Part shown: piece by piece, positions 52,111 to 59,554 of the stretch
Layout of the letters: the number at the start of each line of letters is the position of its first letter
Position numbering within the stretch: the first letter of the stretch is position 1
Assembly: GCF_000379025.1 (NCBI RefSeq)
Contig: NZ_KB900618.1
Coordinates: 114,640-178,639, forward strand
Direction of reading: 5' to 3'
DNA from: Orenia marismortui DSM 5156
GTDB lineage: Bacteria; Bacillota; Halanaerobiia; Halobacteroidales; Halobacteroidaceae
Length of the DNA: 64,000 bases
Translations under genes and position numbers: made by a program
The notes under the pieces: model-generated
Told to the model about the DNA's origin: nothing
Databases searched by the model: none
The model's input: only the letters and a program-made list of their open reading frames with translations

Positions 52111-52263
52111 ATGAAAGAAAAGGAGATAGAACATTTGATTAAAGTAGCCAAAAATCTAAAGGCTAAACGTGATAAAGATCAAATAACAGCTTTTGAAGAG
52201 GCAGAACTAAAAGAAATCTATAAGCTACTGTTGGTGGGGGAAAATATAATAGAAGATAAATAA
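52111..52263 (+). CDS. Short helical protein, 50 residues
   Basis: Starts at ATG 52111 after GGGGAGGAGG and ends at TAA 52261-52263, directly followed by a terminator. The product begins MKEKEIEHLIKVAKNLKAKR and is a charged amphipathic helix throughout. No family was recognised. A good ribosome-binding site, and a stop immediately before a terminator make it a real gene. Confidence 0.7.
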   Translation: MKEKEIEHLIKVAKNLKAKRDKDQITAFEEAELKEIYKLLLVGENIIEDK

Positions 52264-52290
52264 AGACGGAGTTTATTACTCCGTCTATTA
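52264..52290. terminator. Bidirectional terminator
   Basis: AGACGGAGT (52264-52272) pairs with ACTCCGTCT (52278-52286), between convergent genes. Confidence 0.88.
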
Positions 52291-52295
52291 ATTAC

Positions 52296-52508
52296 TTATT
52301 GCTTTGGCTTAAAGGTTACACATTGTGTTGTATGGGAATTATCAGCAGGAGCAGACTTTCCTAACTTGCCTGCTTCCATATCTTTCATATTGGTACCAAA
52401 CTCAATATTACTTACTTGAATTTTGTTCGCAACACATATATCTCCCTCACCATAATAATGGCAATTTGAAACATTACAAGCAACTTGAATACATTTTTGT
52501 TGTGCCAT
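52296..52508 (-). CDS. DUF1540 small cysteine protein
   Basis: 70 residues. The pattern C6-x4-C11-x4-C16-HYYG-x5-C25-x-A-x2-I-x-V, followed by a late cysteine, is that of DUF1540, a probable metal-binding family in spore formers. ATG 52508 is set by GGAGGTGA; upstream in-frame codons overlap that site. Related cysteine spacing occurs in the protein at 24515. Confidence 0.9.
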   Translation of the reverse strand: MAQQKCIQVACNVSNCHYYGEGDICVANKIQVSNIEFGTNMKDMEAGKLGKSAPADNSHTTQCVTFKPKQ

Positions 52509-52532
52509 AAATTCACCTCCTGCTATTATCAT

Positions 52533-52981
52533 TAACTATTATATTTTTTTTATACTATAGTGTATTTAGCAACAATATAAAGGGGAATATAAATTATAGA
52601 TGTCCAACCATAAAGTGAAATAAAAATAAAATCAAAAGATAGTTAACCACAGATAAAATATAAATTCAAGAAATAATAAGAAACTAAACATCTGAAGAGA
52701 ATCATAAAAATTAAAATTTCACGAAGGGTTATGTTAGGCTATGCAAGGTCGAATTATCTTTTCAAATTCGTAGGTCAAACCCAAAGAGATAGTTTTTATC
52801 GATTGAGTAATTAGTCTTGAAGTAGATGATTATAAATATACACGAATAAGAGTAGTAAAAATATAGACTATGAAAAAATCTTGATTATTTATTAGTGATA
52901 ATTCGTGTAGATTAGTGGTAAAAATAAGGTTTTAAATTTGATTTTAGAATTGTTTATCTATATATAAAATGGGGTGTTATA
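52533..52981. other. Gene-free region with dispersed repeat words
   Basis: Contains ACCACAGATAAAAT near 52633 and ATTCGTGTAGATTAGTGGTA near 52898, members of the CACAGAT/CACGAAT repeats with rough complementarity to each other. In the middle AAGGTCGAATTATC and related words (about 52745-52790) form small hairpins. No gene or promoter was recognised with confidence. Confidence 0.45.
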
Positions 52982-53434
52982 ATGAGTTTTGATATAAATT
53001 CAAAAAATAATTATGATGAAATAATGGATCAGCAATTTAACTTATTACAAGATATGATAAATCTTTCTGACTATGTTATTTATCAAGAATATGAAGATTT
53101 AGAGCTATTAGAAACGGGGATGGATCTTTTAAAGAAGATGATAAAGGTAAATAAACTTAACTATCATTTAGTAGATAACTTTGCAGAAGAAAGAGAAGTT
53201 AAGTTTATCAAAGAACAATATCATTCCTATAGCTTAGATCCTTTAGATAAAATAGGGGAGGAGATAAGGAATCTACAGATTATATTAGAAGATATAAGTG
53301 AAGTATATAATAATTTTGATAGTATTGATGAAGATTTAAAGATAGAAGCAATGAATACAATTGAGACAATTGCTACTTATAATCTCAGAGACTATGAAAA
53401 TACTATTAAGAATACATTTAAAGGTAGTTTATAG
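52982..53434 (+). CDS. Hypothetical acidic helical protein
   Basis: Unrecognised protein of 150 residues, strongly acidic, helical throughout, no signal or membrane segment. It starts at ATG behind ATGGGGTG. Its end overlaps the end of the convergent recombinase gene by six bases, with no terminator between them. It is the last plus-strand gene before the orientation switch. Confidence 0.7.
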   Translation: MSFDINSKNNYDEIMDQQFNLLQDMINLSDYVIYQEYEDLELLETGMDLLKKMIKVNKLNYHLVDNFAEEREVKFIKEQYHSYSLDPLDKIGEEIRNLQIILEDISEVYNNFDSIDEDLKIEAMNTIETIATYNLRDYENTIKNTFKGSL

Positions 53435-54364
53435 CTCAGGTAGCTGATCTACTGCATTCTTACGTTGTTCTTTATCTGTATGGGTATAAATTTGGGTTGT
53501 AGAAAGATTACTATGGCCCAACAGTTCTTGTAGTACTCTTAAGTCTTTAGTTTCTTTATATAATATACTAGCAAAGGTATGGCGCAATTTATGAGGAGTT
53601 ACCTTTTCAGCATTACGAACACCAGCTCTTTTAGCATATTTTTTGACCATTGTTTGAACAGTTCTAACACTGATTCTATTACCACGGTTTGATAGAAAGA
53701 GGGCTTTTTTAGCATCGTGATTACTTGTTTTTATCTTATTTCTATCAGGTAAGTAATTTTTAATTGCCGATATAACTTCCTGATGCAAAGGCACATAACG
53801 TTCTTTATTTCCTTTTCCGTAGAACTTAATAGAGCTATCTGCATAATCTAATTCATCAACGTTTAAATTCACAAGTTCTGAAATTCTTAGACCACAATAT
53901 AAAAACATCTTATTGATAGCTAAATCTCGACTTTGATTTTTAGAATTATAGTTTTTGATCGCATTTAAGTAATTTCTGATATCGTCAGCATTTAAATAAA
54001 TTGGCTCAGATCTTAAATTTGTTTTAGTAGATTCAATAGATAAAGTAGGGTTGTTATTTATAAAGTTACGCTTTACTAAGAAATTGAAGAAAGACCTCAA
54101 GCTATATAACTTACGATTTCTAGTTGCAGCTGAGTTATCATTAATTAAGATAATATCGCTTAGAAATTCAGAGAGATGAAATTGGTTAATTTCTTCGATC
54201 TCTAAACTTTCGATCTCATAGTCAAATTCTTTATTTAGATATCTAGCAAAAAGATCTAGATCTTGATTATATTCTTTAATAGTCAATTCAGAATAACCTC
54301 GTTCGGCTAAGAGATATTTCAAAAAACTTTTTACAGCTTGTTTATACTTTAAATTTTTAATCAA
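53429..54364 (-). CDS. Xer-type tyrosine recombinase
   Basis: Site-specific recombinase of 311 residues, the length of XerC/XerD. An N-terminal SAM-like core-binding domain spans about 5-100. The catalytic domain carries R160 (CGLRISEL), K184 or K187 (GKGNKER), H258 and R261 (TPHKLRHTFAS), H284 (LGHSN) and the nucleophile Y293 (QIYTH), all present. TTG 54364 follows AAGGAGG. A dif-like palindrome lies 152 bp upstream, as difSL lies next to xerS in streptococci, so resolution of chromosome dimers is the likely job. Confidence 0.92.
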   Translation of the reverse strand: MIKNLKYKQAVKSFLKYLLAERGYSELTIKEYNQDLDLFARYLNKEFDYEIESLEIEEINQFHLSEFLSDIILINDNSAATRNRKLYSLRSFFNFLVKRNFINNNPTLSIESTKTNLRSEPIYLNADDIRNYLNAIKNYNSKNQSRDLAINKMFLYCGLRISELVNLNVDELDYADSSIKFYGKGNKERYVPLHQEVISAIKNYLPDRNKIKTSNHDAKKALFLSNRGNRISVRTVQTMVKKYAKRAGVRNAEKVTPHKLRHTFASILYKETKDLRVLQELLGHSNLSTTQIYTHTDKEQRKNAVDQLPEL

Positions 54365-54679
54365 AACAAAAGACCTCCTTAATTAGACTCAAAAATTAGA
54401 CTCAAAAACAACGGTTAATTATTATTTATCTATTTAAATTATAATATCCAGAATAAAATATTGCAAATATAGGTATAATATTATTTAAATTCGGGAATAA
54501 TATTATTTTAACCTCATTATTGCGCAAAATACATATTTTGCGCAATAATATAAAACAATAATACCTTTATAATAATCCCCTCCTTATACACTTTTCTCTT
54601 TACACCTAGCAATATAGACCTCTGATCTTCAAAAAAGATTCTAAACTTGTTCAAAAGCTTTTATTTTGTAATTTTATTC
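54365..54679. other. Region upstream of the recombinase gene
   Basis: Besides the palindrome at 54516 it has a direct repeat ATAATATTATTT (about 54476 and 54498) just left of it. It is otherwise AT-rich without a recognised gene. Confidence 0.4.
54516..54549. other. Candidate dif site (34-bp perfect palindrome)
   Basis: Arms of 16 bp (54516-54531 and 54534-54549) are perfectly complementary around CA. The central 28 bp (54519-54546) split as ATTGCGCAAAA - TACATA - TTTTGCGCAAT, the 11-6-11 layout of Xer recombination sites. There is no T-run after it, unlike a terminator. It lies next to an Xer-type gene and at the gene-orientation switch. Unlike most dif sites it is fully symmetric. Confidence 0.65.
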
Positions 54680-54760
54680 TTATTTTCTCCATCGAGCTGT
54701 TAATTTACTATGAACTAATGATAATTTAGGATTCTTCTTAGTTTTATCTGTATTTTTCAT
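54680..54760 (-). CDS. Possible 26-residue basic peptide
   Basis: ATG 54760 follows GAGGATT and the frame ends at TAA 54680. The product, beginning MKNTDKTKKNPKLSL and ending LTARWRK, is strongly basic. Short length makes chance a real possibility. Confidence 0.3.
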   Translation of the reverse strand: MKNTDKTKKNPKLSLVHSKLTARWRK

Positions 54761-54990
54761 AATAATCCTCAATAAAAAGCAGAATTTAACACACTAAAGT
54801 CCATCGCCCCAAATCGCAAAGTCTTAATATTTGCTTGTATATTTTATCGACTTTCTATTCTGTTTTTCATTGAATTTAAGGTCTAAAATTATCATTTTGC
54901 TTTAACTTAAATTCAATTTAAAAGTTCAACAACAAATTCAAATATAATCTTTTTCTATATTTAACGTTCTAAACAGAAAAATAGTTATAA

Positions 54991-55026
54991 AAAAACATCT
55001 ACTATACAAGCAGATGTTTTTTTAGG
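54991..55026 (-). terminator. Intrinsic terminator
   Basis: AAAAAACATCTAC and CAGATGTTTTTTT form a stem of about 12 bp; it follows the Cys-rich gene at 55044 on the minus strand. Confidence 0.8.
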
Positions 55027-55043
55027 ATAATAATATTTTGTTT

Positions 55044-55214
55044 TTATTCTTCATCATATACTACGTCATCTATTCCTATGGCATTAAAATCTATATTAGT
55101 ATCAATACATTCCATACAATTATTACAATTTTTGCTTCTATCTAAATCACAGATCAAGCATTCTCCGCAGTTATTGCAAGTTTTATTTTCTAATAAACAC
55201 TCTTTAATTGGCAT
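55044..55214 (-). CDS. Cysteine-rich mini-protein, 56 residues
   Basis: ATG 55214 lies after CAGGAGGT; stop TAA at 55044-55046. It has nine cysteines, mostly in CxxC arrangements: CNNCGECLIC and CNNCMEC, followed by an acidic tail ending DVVYDEE. It probably binds zinc or an iron-sulfur cluster. No family name is known to me. The gene is complete and terminated. An open frame on the opposite strand here is only its shadow. Confidence 0.8.
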   Translation of the reverse strand: MPIKECLLENKTCNNCGECLICDLDRSKNCNNCMECIDTNIDFNAIGIDDVVYDEE

Positions 55215-55330
55215 ATTAATTTTTACCTCCTGTTTTTTGCTTTTATGCTTTCTGTCCCTTAGTTTAACATAGAAATTCTTAAAAATAAAGCTATTTTATT
55301 TACTAAGTATAAAACTTAATAGATATAAAA

Positions 55331-55425
55331 AGACACTTTTAGGTGCTAGGCGATAGGTCATAGGAGTTAGTAAGATCTTTCTATGTCCTAGCTCCTAAAG
55401 CCTAACTCCGAAACTGTCGCTTTAT
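55331..55425. repeat. Dispersed 'TAGGAGTTAG' element, copy at 55 kb
   Basis: Nearly the same as 2098-2187: begins CACTTTTAGGTGCTAGG, ends CTAACTCCGAAACTGTCGC then TTTATC. Differences are few substitutions and a short change in the middle. Confidence 0.75.
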
Positions 55426-55465
55426 CTATCATTCCACAGTTCTTTAATAGTTACACTTATTAACT

Positions 55466-55720
55466 TTATATTTGCTGGGGCTTTAATTTTAAAGCATCCG
55501 TTGGACACTTTTTTAAGCAATGACCTTCCCCTAAACATCTTTCTGCTGCAATTATTTTAACTTTATAACCGTGAGAGGTATTTACCATCCTTAAAACATC
55601 TGCTCCACATGCTTTAACACAATTGGAACATCCTATACATTTTTCATAATCAATTTGGTCAATGTATTTTAATAGATATTCTTCACCGTTCCTTCTTTTA
55701 GCAATAGAATATTCATCCAA
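55466..55720 (-). CDS. Two-cluster ferredoxin-like protein
   Basis: 84 residues with two iron-sulfur motifs: CIGCSNCVKAC for the first [4Fe-4S] cluster and a second variant C-L-G-E-G-H-C-x3-C-P, in which the first spacing is longer than C-x2-C. Electron carrier in the cytosol, possibly for a hydrogenase or oxidoreductase elsewhere. TTG 55720 is taken as start behind AGGTGAGGAG; GTG 55729 is an alternative. It is a single gene. Confidence 0.85.
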   Translation of the reverse strand: MDEYSIAKRRNGEEYLLKYIDQIDYEKCIGCSNCVKACGADVLRMVNTSHGYKVKIIAAERCLGEGHCLKKCPTDALKLKPQQI

Positions 55721-55911
55721 TCTCCTCACCTACTCTTTAAATAATTAAGCCACTCTTTTTATTCTATTATTCAAGCAATAAAATGGTGAAGAATACTTTG
55801 TTCTCCAGCAAAAAATTATAAATATACATCCCTTTGTATCAAACCCCCGATAATAGCGAGAGATTATTAATTGCATTGTATAAATATTAGATATAATAAC
55901 TTTGAAATAAT

Positions 55912-55938
55912 AAAAACCTAACTAAAAGTTAGGTTTTT
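55912..55938. terminator. Intrinsic terminator after thiN
   Basis: AAAAACCTAACT and AGTTAGGTTTTT stem with AAA loop; ends the thiT-thiN operon on the minus strand. Confidence 0.9.
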
Positions 55939-55956
55939 ATTACTCTTTTATTCTAT

Positions 55957-56595
55957 TTAATTATTAATGATCATTAACATCTTTCCTTTAGAAATTTCAA
56001 CCTTAGCTACTTTTGATTTAATTATATTGCTTAAGCCTAAAGTATCACCTCGTGTAAATACTGCATCCACTAGTTTATATTTAAAGCCAGTTAAATATAC
56101 TCCTTTAACCTCTCTAGTCAAGGGCAAAAAAGATACTGTTTTATTTGTTTTATTAACTATCTGCTTTTCATCAGTTATTAGTTCTACAGTCTCATACTGG
56201 CTTATTAACTTAATATTAAAATCATCAGCATTAAAATGTTCTAATAAGTATAAGTTTGCTAAAGTATGATCTAAACGGCCACCTAAAGCAGCAAAGATAA
56301 TTATCTCATCATAGCTCTCTCCTATTAACTTCTCTAAGACTAACTGTGTATCGGTCTTATCTTTATTAGCGGGATACTTAGAAAACTCGACACCTTTTTT
56401 TTGATAATAATTAAAAACTTCAGCTGGAATAGAATCTAAATCTCCTAAAATTAAATCAGGTATCAATCCTAACTTATAAGTATGTTTTGCCCCTCCATCT
56501 GCGCAAATGATCTTATCATTATCCCTTATATAGTTTAGATAAAAATCTTTTTCACCTCGTAGCTCACCATTAATAAATAAAACAACCTTCTTCAT
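55957..56595 (-). CDS. thiN: Thiamine pyrophosphokinase
   Basis: Converts thiamine to thiamine diphosphate with ATP; 212 residues. Signature ICADGGAKHTYKLGLIPDLILGD, split here around DGGA, then SKYPANKDKTDTQLVLE and ALGGRLDHTLANLYLL, which bind the substrates. The start ATG overlaps the stop of thiT by one base, so translation is coupled. It acts directly on the thiamine imported by ThiT and is controlled by the TPP riboswitch upstream. Confidence 0.95.
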   Translation of the reverse strand: MKKVVLFINGELRGEKDFYLNYIRDNDKIICADGGAKHTYKLGLIPDLILGDLDSIPAEVFNYYQKKGVEFSKYPANKDKTDTQLVLEKLIGESYDEIIIFAALGGRLDHTLANLYLLEHFNADDFNIKLISQYETVELITDEKQIVNKTNKTVSFLPLTREVKGVYLTGFKYKLVDAVFTRGDTLGLSNIIKSKVAKVEISKGKMLMIINN

Positions 56596-57164
56596 TATTT
56601 AGCTTCCCTATTATTTACTTCGTTTAATGAGGTATTGGCTAAGCCTTTGTCTAATAAGATCATAGCTACAATAGTAATTATAATTTGAGGAATCATATAA
56701 GTTGCATTATATCCTAAAGAATAAACCCAAACATCTACACCTTCAGGAGCATACTTTCCAAAAAAGACTACACCTGAAATTACATGAGCTAGAAATCTAA
56801 AGCTCCCTCCTAATAATGTAGCCATAACTATTAGAATAGACTTAATCTTGAAATTTGCTTCATCAAAAAGTTTAGATACTAAGCCAGAAAAACCTAAAAG
56901 TCCAAAAGCTAGAGGATAATCAATAAATGCTTGGCTAGGATAATATATTTTAGCACCTAATAGCAATTGTAAAACCCCATATGTAGCACCTAAAAAGAAC
57001 CCTTTCTTCCATCCCCAACGCAAAGAAATAAAGATGATTGGAAGCATCTCCAAAGTCAAAGAACCTCCTTGAGGCATCTCATAAAGCTTTAAAAAGCTCA
57101 AAATTGTAGCTAAAGCTAGTGCAACTCCTAATTCAGTTAATTCTTGAATTTTATTATTCTGCAA
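56595..57164 (-). CDS. thiT: Energy-coupled thiamine transporter ThiT (S component)
   Basis: Substrate-binding membrane subunit of an ECF transporter; 189 residues, six helices. Typical ThiT features: GGSLTLEMLPIIFISLRWGWKKG and the late HVISGVVFFGKYAPEG. TTG 57164 is preferred, because AAAGGATGA overlaps the in-frame ATG 57173. It shares the riboswitch-controlled transcript with thiN. The ATPase and T subunits are not in the window. Confidence 0.93.
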   Translation of the reverse strand: MQNNKIQELTELGVALALATILSFLKLYEMPQGGSLTLEMLPIIFISLRWGWKKGFFLGATYGVLQLLLGAKIYYPSQAFIDYPLAFGLLGFSGLVSKLFDEANFKIKSILIVMATLLGGSFRFLAHVISGVVFFGKYAPEGVDVWVYSLGYNATYMIPQIIITIVAMILLDKGLANTSLNEVNNREAK

Positions 57165-57200
57165 AATTATCATCCTTTCTAAAATAATTAATTATATAAT

Positions 57201-57234
57201 AAAAACCACTTCCATTTACAAAGAAGTGGTTTTT
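57201..57234 (-). terminator. TPP-riboswitch terminator
   Basis: AAAAACCACTTC (57201-57212) pairs with GAAGTGGTTTTT (57223-57234), 12 bp perfect. On the minus strand GGGAAGTGG at the aptamer 3' end can pair with the first arm, offering an antiterminator. Confidence 0.9.
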
Positions 57235-57250
57235 AGCTAATTTAAAATAA

Positions 57251-57337
57251 CCACTTCCCTACGCTGGTATTATCCAGATCAGGTTATAGAGTTAGAGTAA
57301 CAACTCTTCTCAGTCTTTTCAGACACCCCTAGTGTGC
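57251..57337 (-). ncRNA. TPP riboswitch (THI element)
   Basis: On the minus strand the conserved blocks are in order: ACTAGGGGTG, CTGAAAAGACTGAGA, ACTCTAACTCTATAACCTGATCT and GGATAATACCAGCGTAGGGAAGT (each quoted in part). Thiamine diphosphate should stop transcription at the terminator before thiT. Confidence 0.95.
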
Positions 57338-57566
57338 TTTTTATTATATTGAATTTTAATATAATTATAACAAAATATAACTTGAGCTGCAATAACTTAA
57401 GAGAAAGTTCAAAGCTAAAAGGATTATTATTTATATTGAAAAGTATCTATAATATGTTACAATAATATTAAAGCAAGTTAATGAAGAAGAGGCTTATTAG
57501 ATTAAGACTCTAAATAATAGAGATTACTTAAAATTGATCTAAATAATTTATAAAGGAGGAAATTTA

Positions 57567-57965
57567 ATGAACACAGAATTAATTATTGGTACTTCTTTTA
57601 TACTTATAGTTTTAACACAGGCTATTATTCTTTTAAAAAATTTAAATTATTCAGATGAAAGAGAAAAGAAAGAGTTAATAAATCACTTTTTTAGATTTAT
57701 TTCTAATAGCCTAATATATGTTTCAGCATTACTGATATTTGTTGCTTATTCTAACAAAGCAGAAGCTCTAGCAAATATTATAACGCTTCAAGATCTACAG
57801 AGTTTTAGCTTAGGAAAGGTCGCAATTTTAATAACTTTATTTATTGATCTATTTATTATTCTAGCTGTTATATTTAATTTGATTAATAAGCTAAATAACA
57901 GAAAAGCAAAGGAAAACTCTGCTTCTCAATTAATTGATCAAGAAAAAGCTAAAAAGATAACATAG
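57567..57965 (+). CDS. Small membrane protein
   Basis: Unrecognised protein of 132 residues with three hydrophobic helices (about 5-24, 45-65, 86-108) and a basic tail. ATG follows AAAGGAGG. It is the only plus-strand gene in the last 10 kb, lying between minus-strand genes. Confidence 0.7.
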   Translation: MNTELIIGTSFILIVLTQAIILLKNLNYSDEREKKELINHFFRFISNSLIYVSALLIFVAYSNKAEALANIITLQDLQSFSLGKVAILITLFIDLFIILAVIFNLINKLNNRKAKENSASQLIDQEKAKKIT

Positions 57966-57970
57966 AAATA

Positions 57971-58005
57971 AAAAAGAGTGGCTCTTTAGCCACTCTTTTT
58001 TTATT
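57971..58005. terminator. Bidirectional terminator
   Basis: AAAAAGAGTGGCT and AGCCACTCTTTTT around CTTT, between convergent genes. Confidence 0.92.
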
Positions 58006-58010
58006 TAATT

Positions 58011-59504
58011 CTACTTATTTGAACTTATGAGAAATTCTTTTCTTTCTAGATAAATTTTAGATAAAATAAAGAAAGTTATTAATAAAAGTGTCCATCCAAA
58101 TACGTTTCCATACTTATAATATATTGTTTCTTTACGTACTGGAATAGCTAAATTAAAAGTTAATGTTTTAGTTTCAAAAATGTCAGTTCTAATTAGTACT
58201 TTTCCATTTTGGTTTATCACTCCACTAATACCTGTGTTACCTACTTTGACAATAGGAGCCCTGTGTTCTACTGCCCTAAATATAACGGCTTGTAAAACCT
58301 GTAAAGAAGCATGACTCTCTTCAAACCAAGCTTCATTAGAGATGTTAACCATAAAATCATTTTGATCATATAAATCTCTAACATAAAAAGGATTTAGAAC
58401 TTCAGAACAAATTGGACTCACCCAAGTAATTTTATTATAATTAAAAGAATTCAATTCCTTTCCTGGGGTTAAATGATTTAAATTACTTTCTATTATATCA
58501 GGAATCAAATTAGGAAATGGTACATATTCTCCCCAAGGAACCAGTTTATTCTTACTATATCGGTCTACAATTCTTCTATTTTCATCAAATAAGAAGGAAC
58601 TGTTTAATGTTTTCTCTAGATTCTCACCTTCTCTAGCAAAACCACCAATAAATAGTGGAGTATCTTTAGGCAAGTGATAAGGAAAGCCTCTACTTTTATA
58701 ATAGGTCCTTAAAATGGCTGTTTCAGGCCAAATTAATAGATCAGGATCATTCTGTTCTAATTCTTTCGATGATAATTTTAGTAGCTTATCCACTACTTCT
58801 CTTTGGTGTTTTGAACTCATTTTAATATTTTGAGGTATATTAGGCTGAACAATTCCGATAGCTACTTCCTTGGAGATATTGTTATTCTGCTTTAAAACTA
58901 AAGATCCATAAGAAAATACTAAAACAAAGATTGAAATAGCTATTATTCCATAGCTTTTATTTTTCTTCTTAATAAAAAGATAAAGAAGAGTATTTACTAA
59001 GACAATAATAAAAGTAACTAAGTATAAGCCACCATATTCAGCTAACTGAATTAACTCAGGAATAAAACTCTGAGAGTAAGCAAGGAAAGCAAATAAAAAT
59101 TGAAAAGAAAAGATACTCCGTAAAAATTCAACTGCTGTCCAAACTATTGGTACTACAATAAATACAGCTAAACTTAACTTAGATTCTACAGTTTTTAATA
59201 TAAAAGCAAACAAAGCAAAATATAAACTAAGGATAGATATAGCTAATATAAAGATAAGAATACAGATAGCTAAAGGATACCCACTAAAATTAATCAATGG
59301 ATTAACCAGCCAATAACTACTAATAGCTAAGAATGATAACCCCATAATCCATCCTAAATAAAAGGATCTTTTCTTATTCTCTCCTTCTAAGGCGAATAAG
59401 AATGGGATTAATCCTACCCAAGCCAATAATGCTAAACTAGGAAATTTAAAAGGAATCCCCAATAACAGACCTGCTAAAATAGCTAATAAAGAATGTATCA
59501 TCAT
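58011..59504 (-). CDS. lnt: Apolipoprotein N-acyltransferase
   Basis: Adds the third acyl chain to lipoproteins in the cytoplasmic membrane; 497 residues, normal length. N-terminal membrane part with about seven helices (1-190), then a carbon-nitrogen hydrolase domain facing outwards. Its Glu-Lys-Cys triad is in LIWPETAI, SKNKLVPWGEY and SPICSEVLN. Lnt is typical of diderm bacteria, where it prepares lipoproteins for export to the outer membrane, so its presence points to a diderm Firmicute. Confidence 0.93.
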   Translation of the reverse strand: MMIHSLLAILAGLLLGIPFKFPSLALLAWVGLIPFLFALEGENKKRSFYLGWIMGLSFLAISSYWLVNPLINFSGYPLAICILIFILAISILSLYFALFAFILKTVESKLSLAVFIVVPIVWTAVEFLRSIFSFQFLFAFLAYSQSFIPELIQLAEYGGLYLVTFIIVLVNTLLYLFIKKKNKSYGIIAISIFVLVFSYGSLVLKQNNNISKEVAIGIVQPNIPQNIKMSSKHQREVVDKLLKLSSKELEQNDPDLLIWPETAILRTYYKSRGFPYHLPKDTPLFIGGFAREGENLEKTLNSSFLFDENRRIVDRYSKNKLVPWGEYVPFPNLIPDIIESNLNHLTPGKELNSFNYNKITWVSPICSEVLNPFYVRDLYDQNDFMVNISNEAWFEESHASLQVLQAVIFRAVEHRAPIVKVGNTGISGVINQNGKVLIRTDIFETKTLTFNLAIPVRKETIYYKYGNVFGWTLLLITFFILSKIYLERKEFLISSNK

Positions 59505-59554
59505 TTTCTTCCTCTCTTATAAACAAGTAATAAATTTATAATTCTTGTTGAAAT

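Noticed and set aside
54516-54549. Transcription terminator
   Set aside because: The palindrome lacks a T-run on either side and lies upstream of the recombinase gene, not after any gene.
55078-55272. Open frame of 64 codons on the plus strand
   Set aside because: It is the antisense of the Cys-rich gene at 55044-55214, has no ribosome-binding site, and its composition reflects the complement of Cys/Asn codons.
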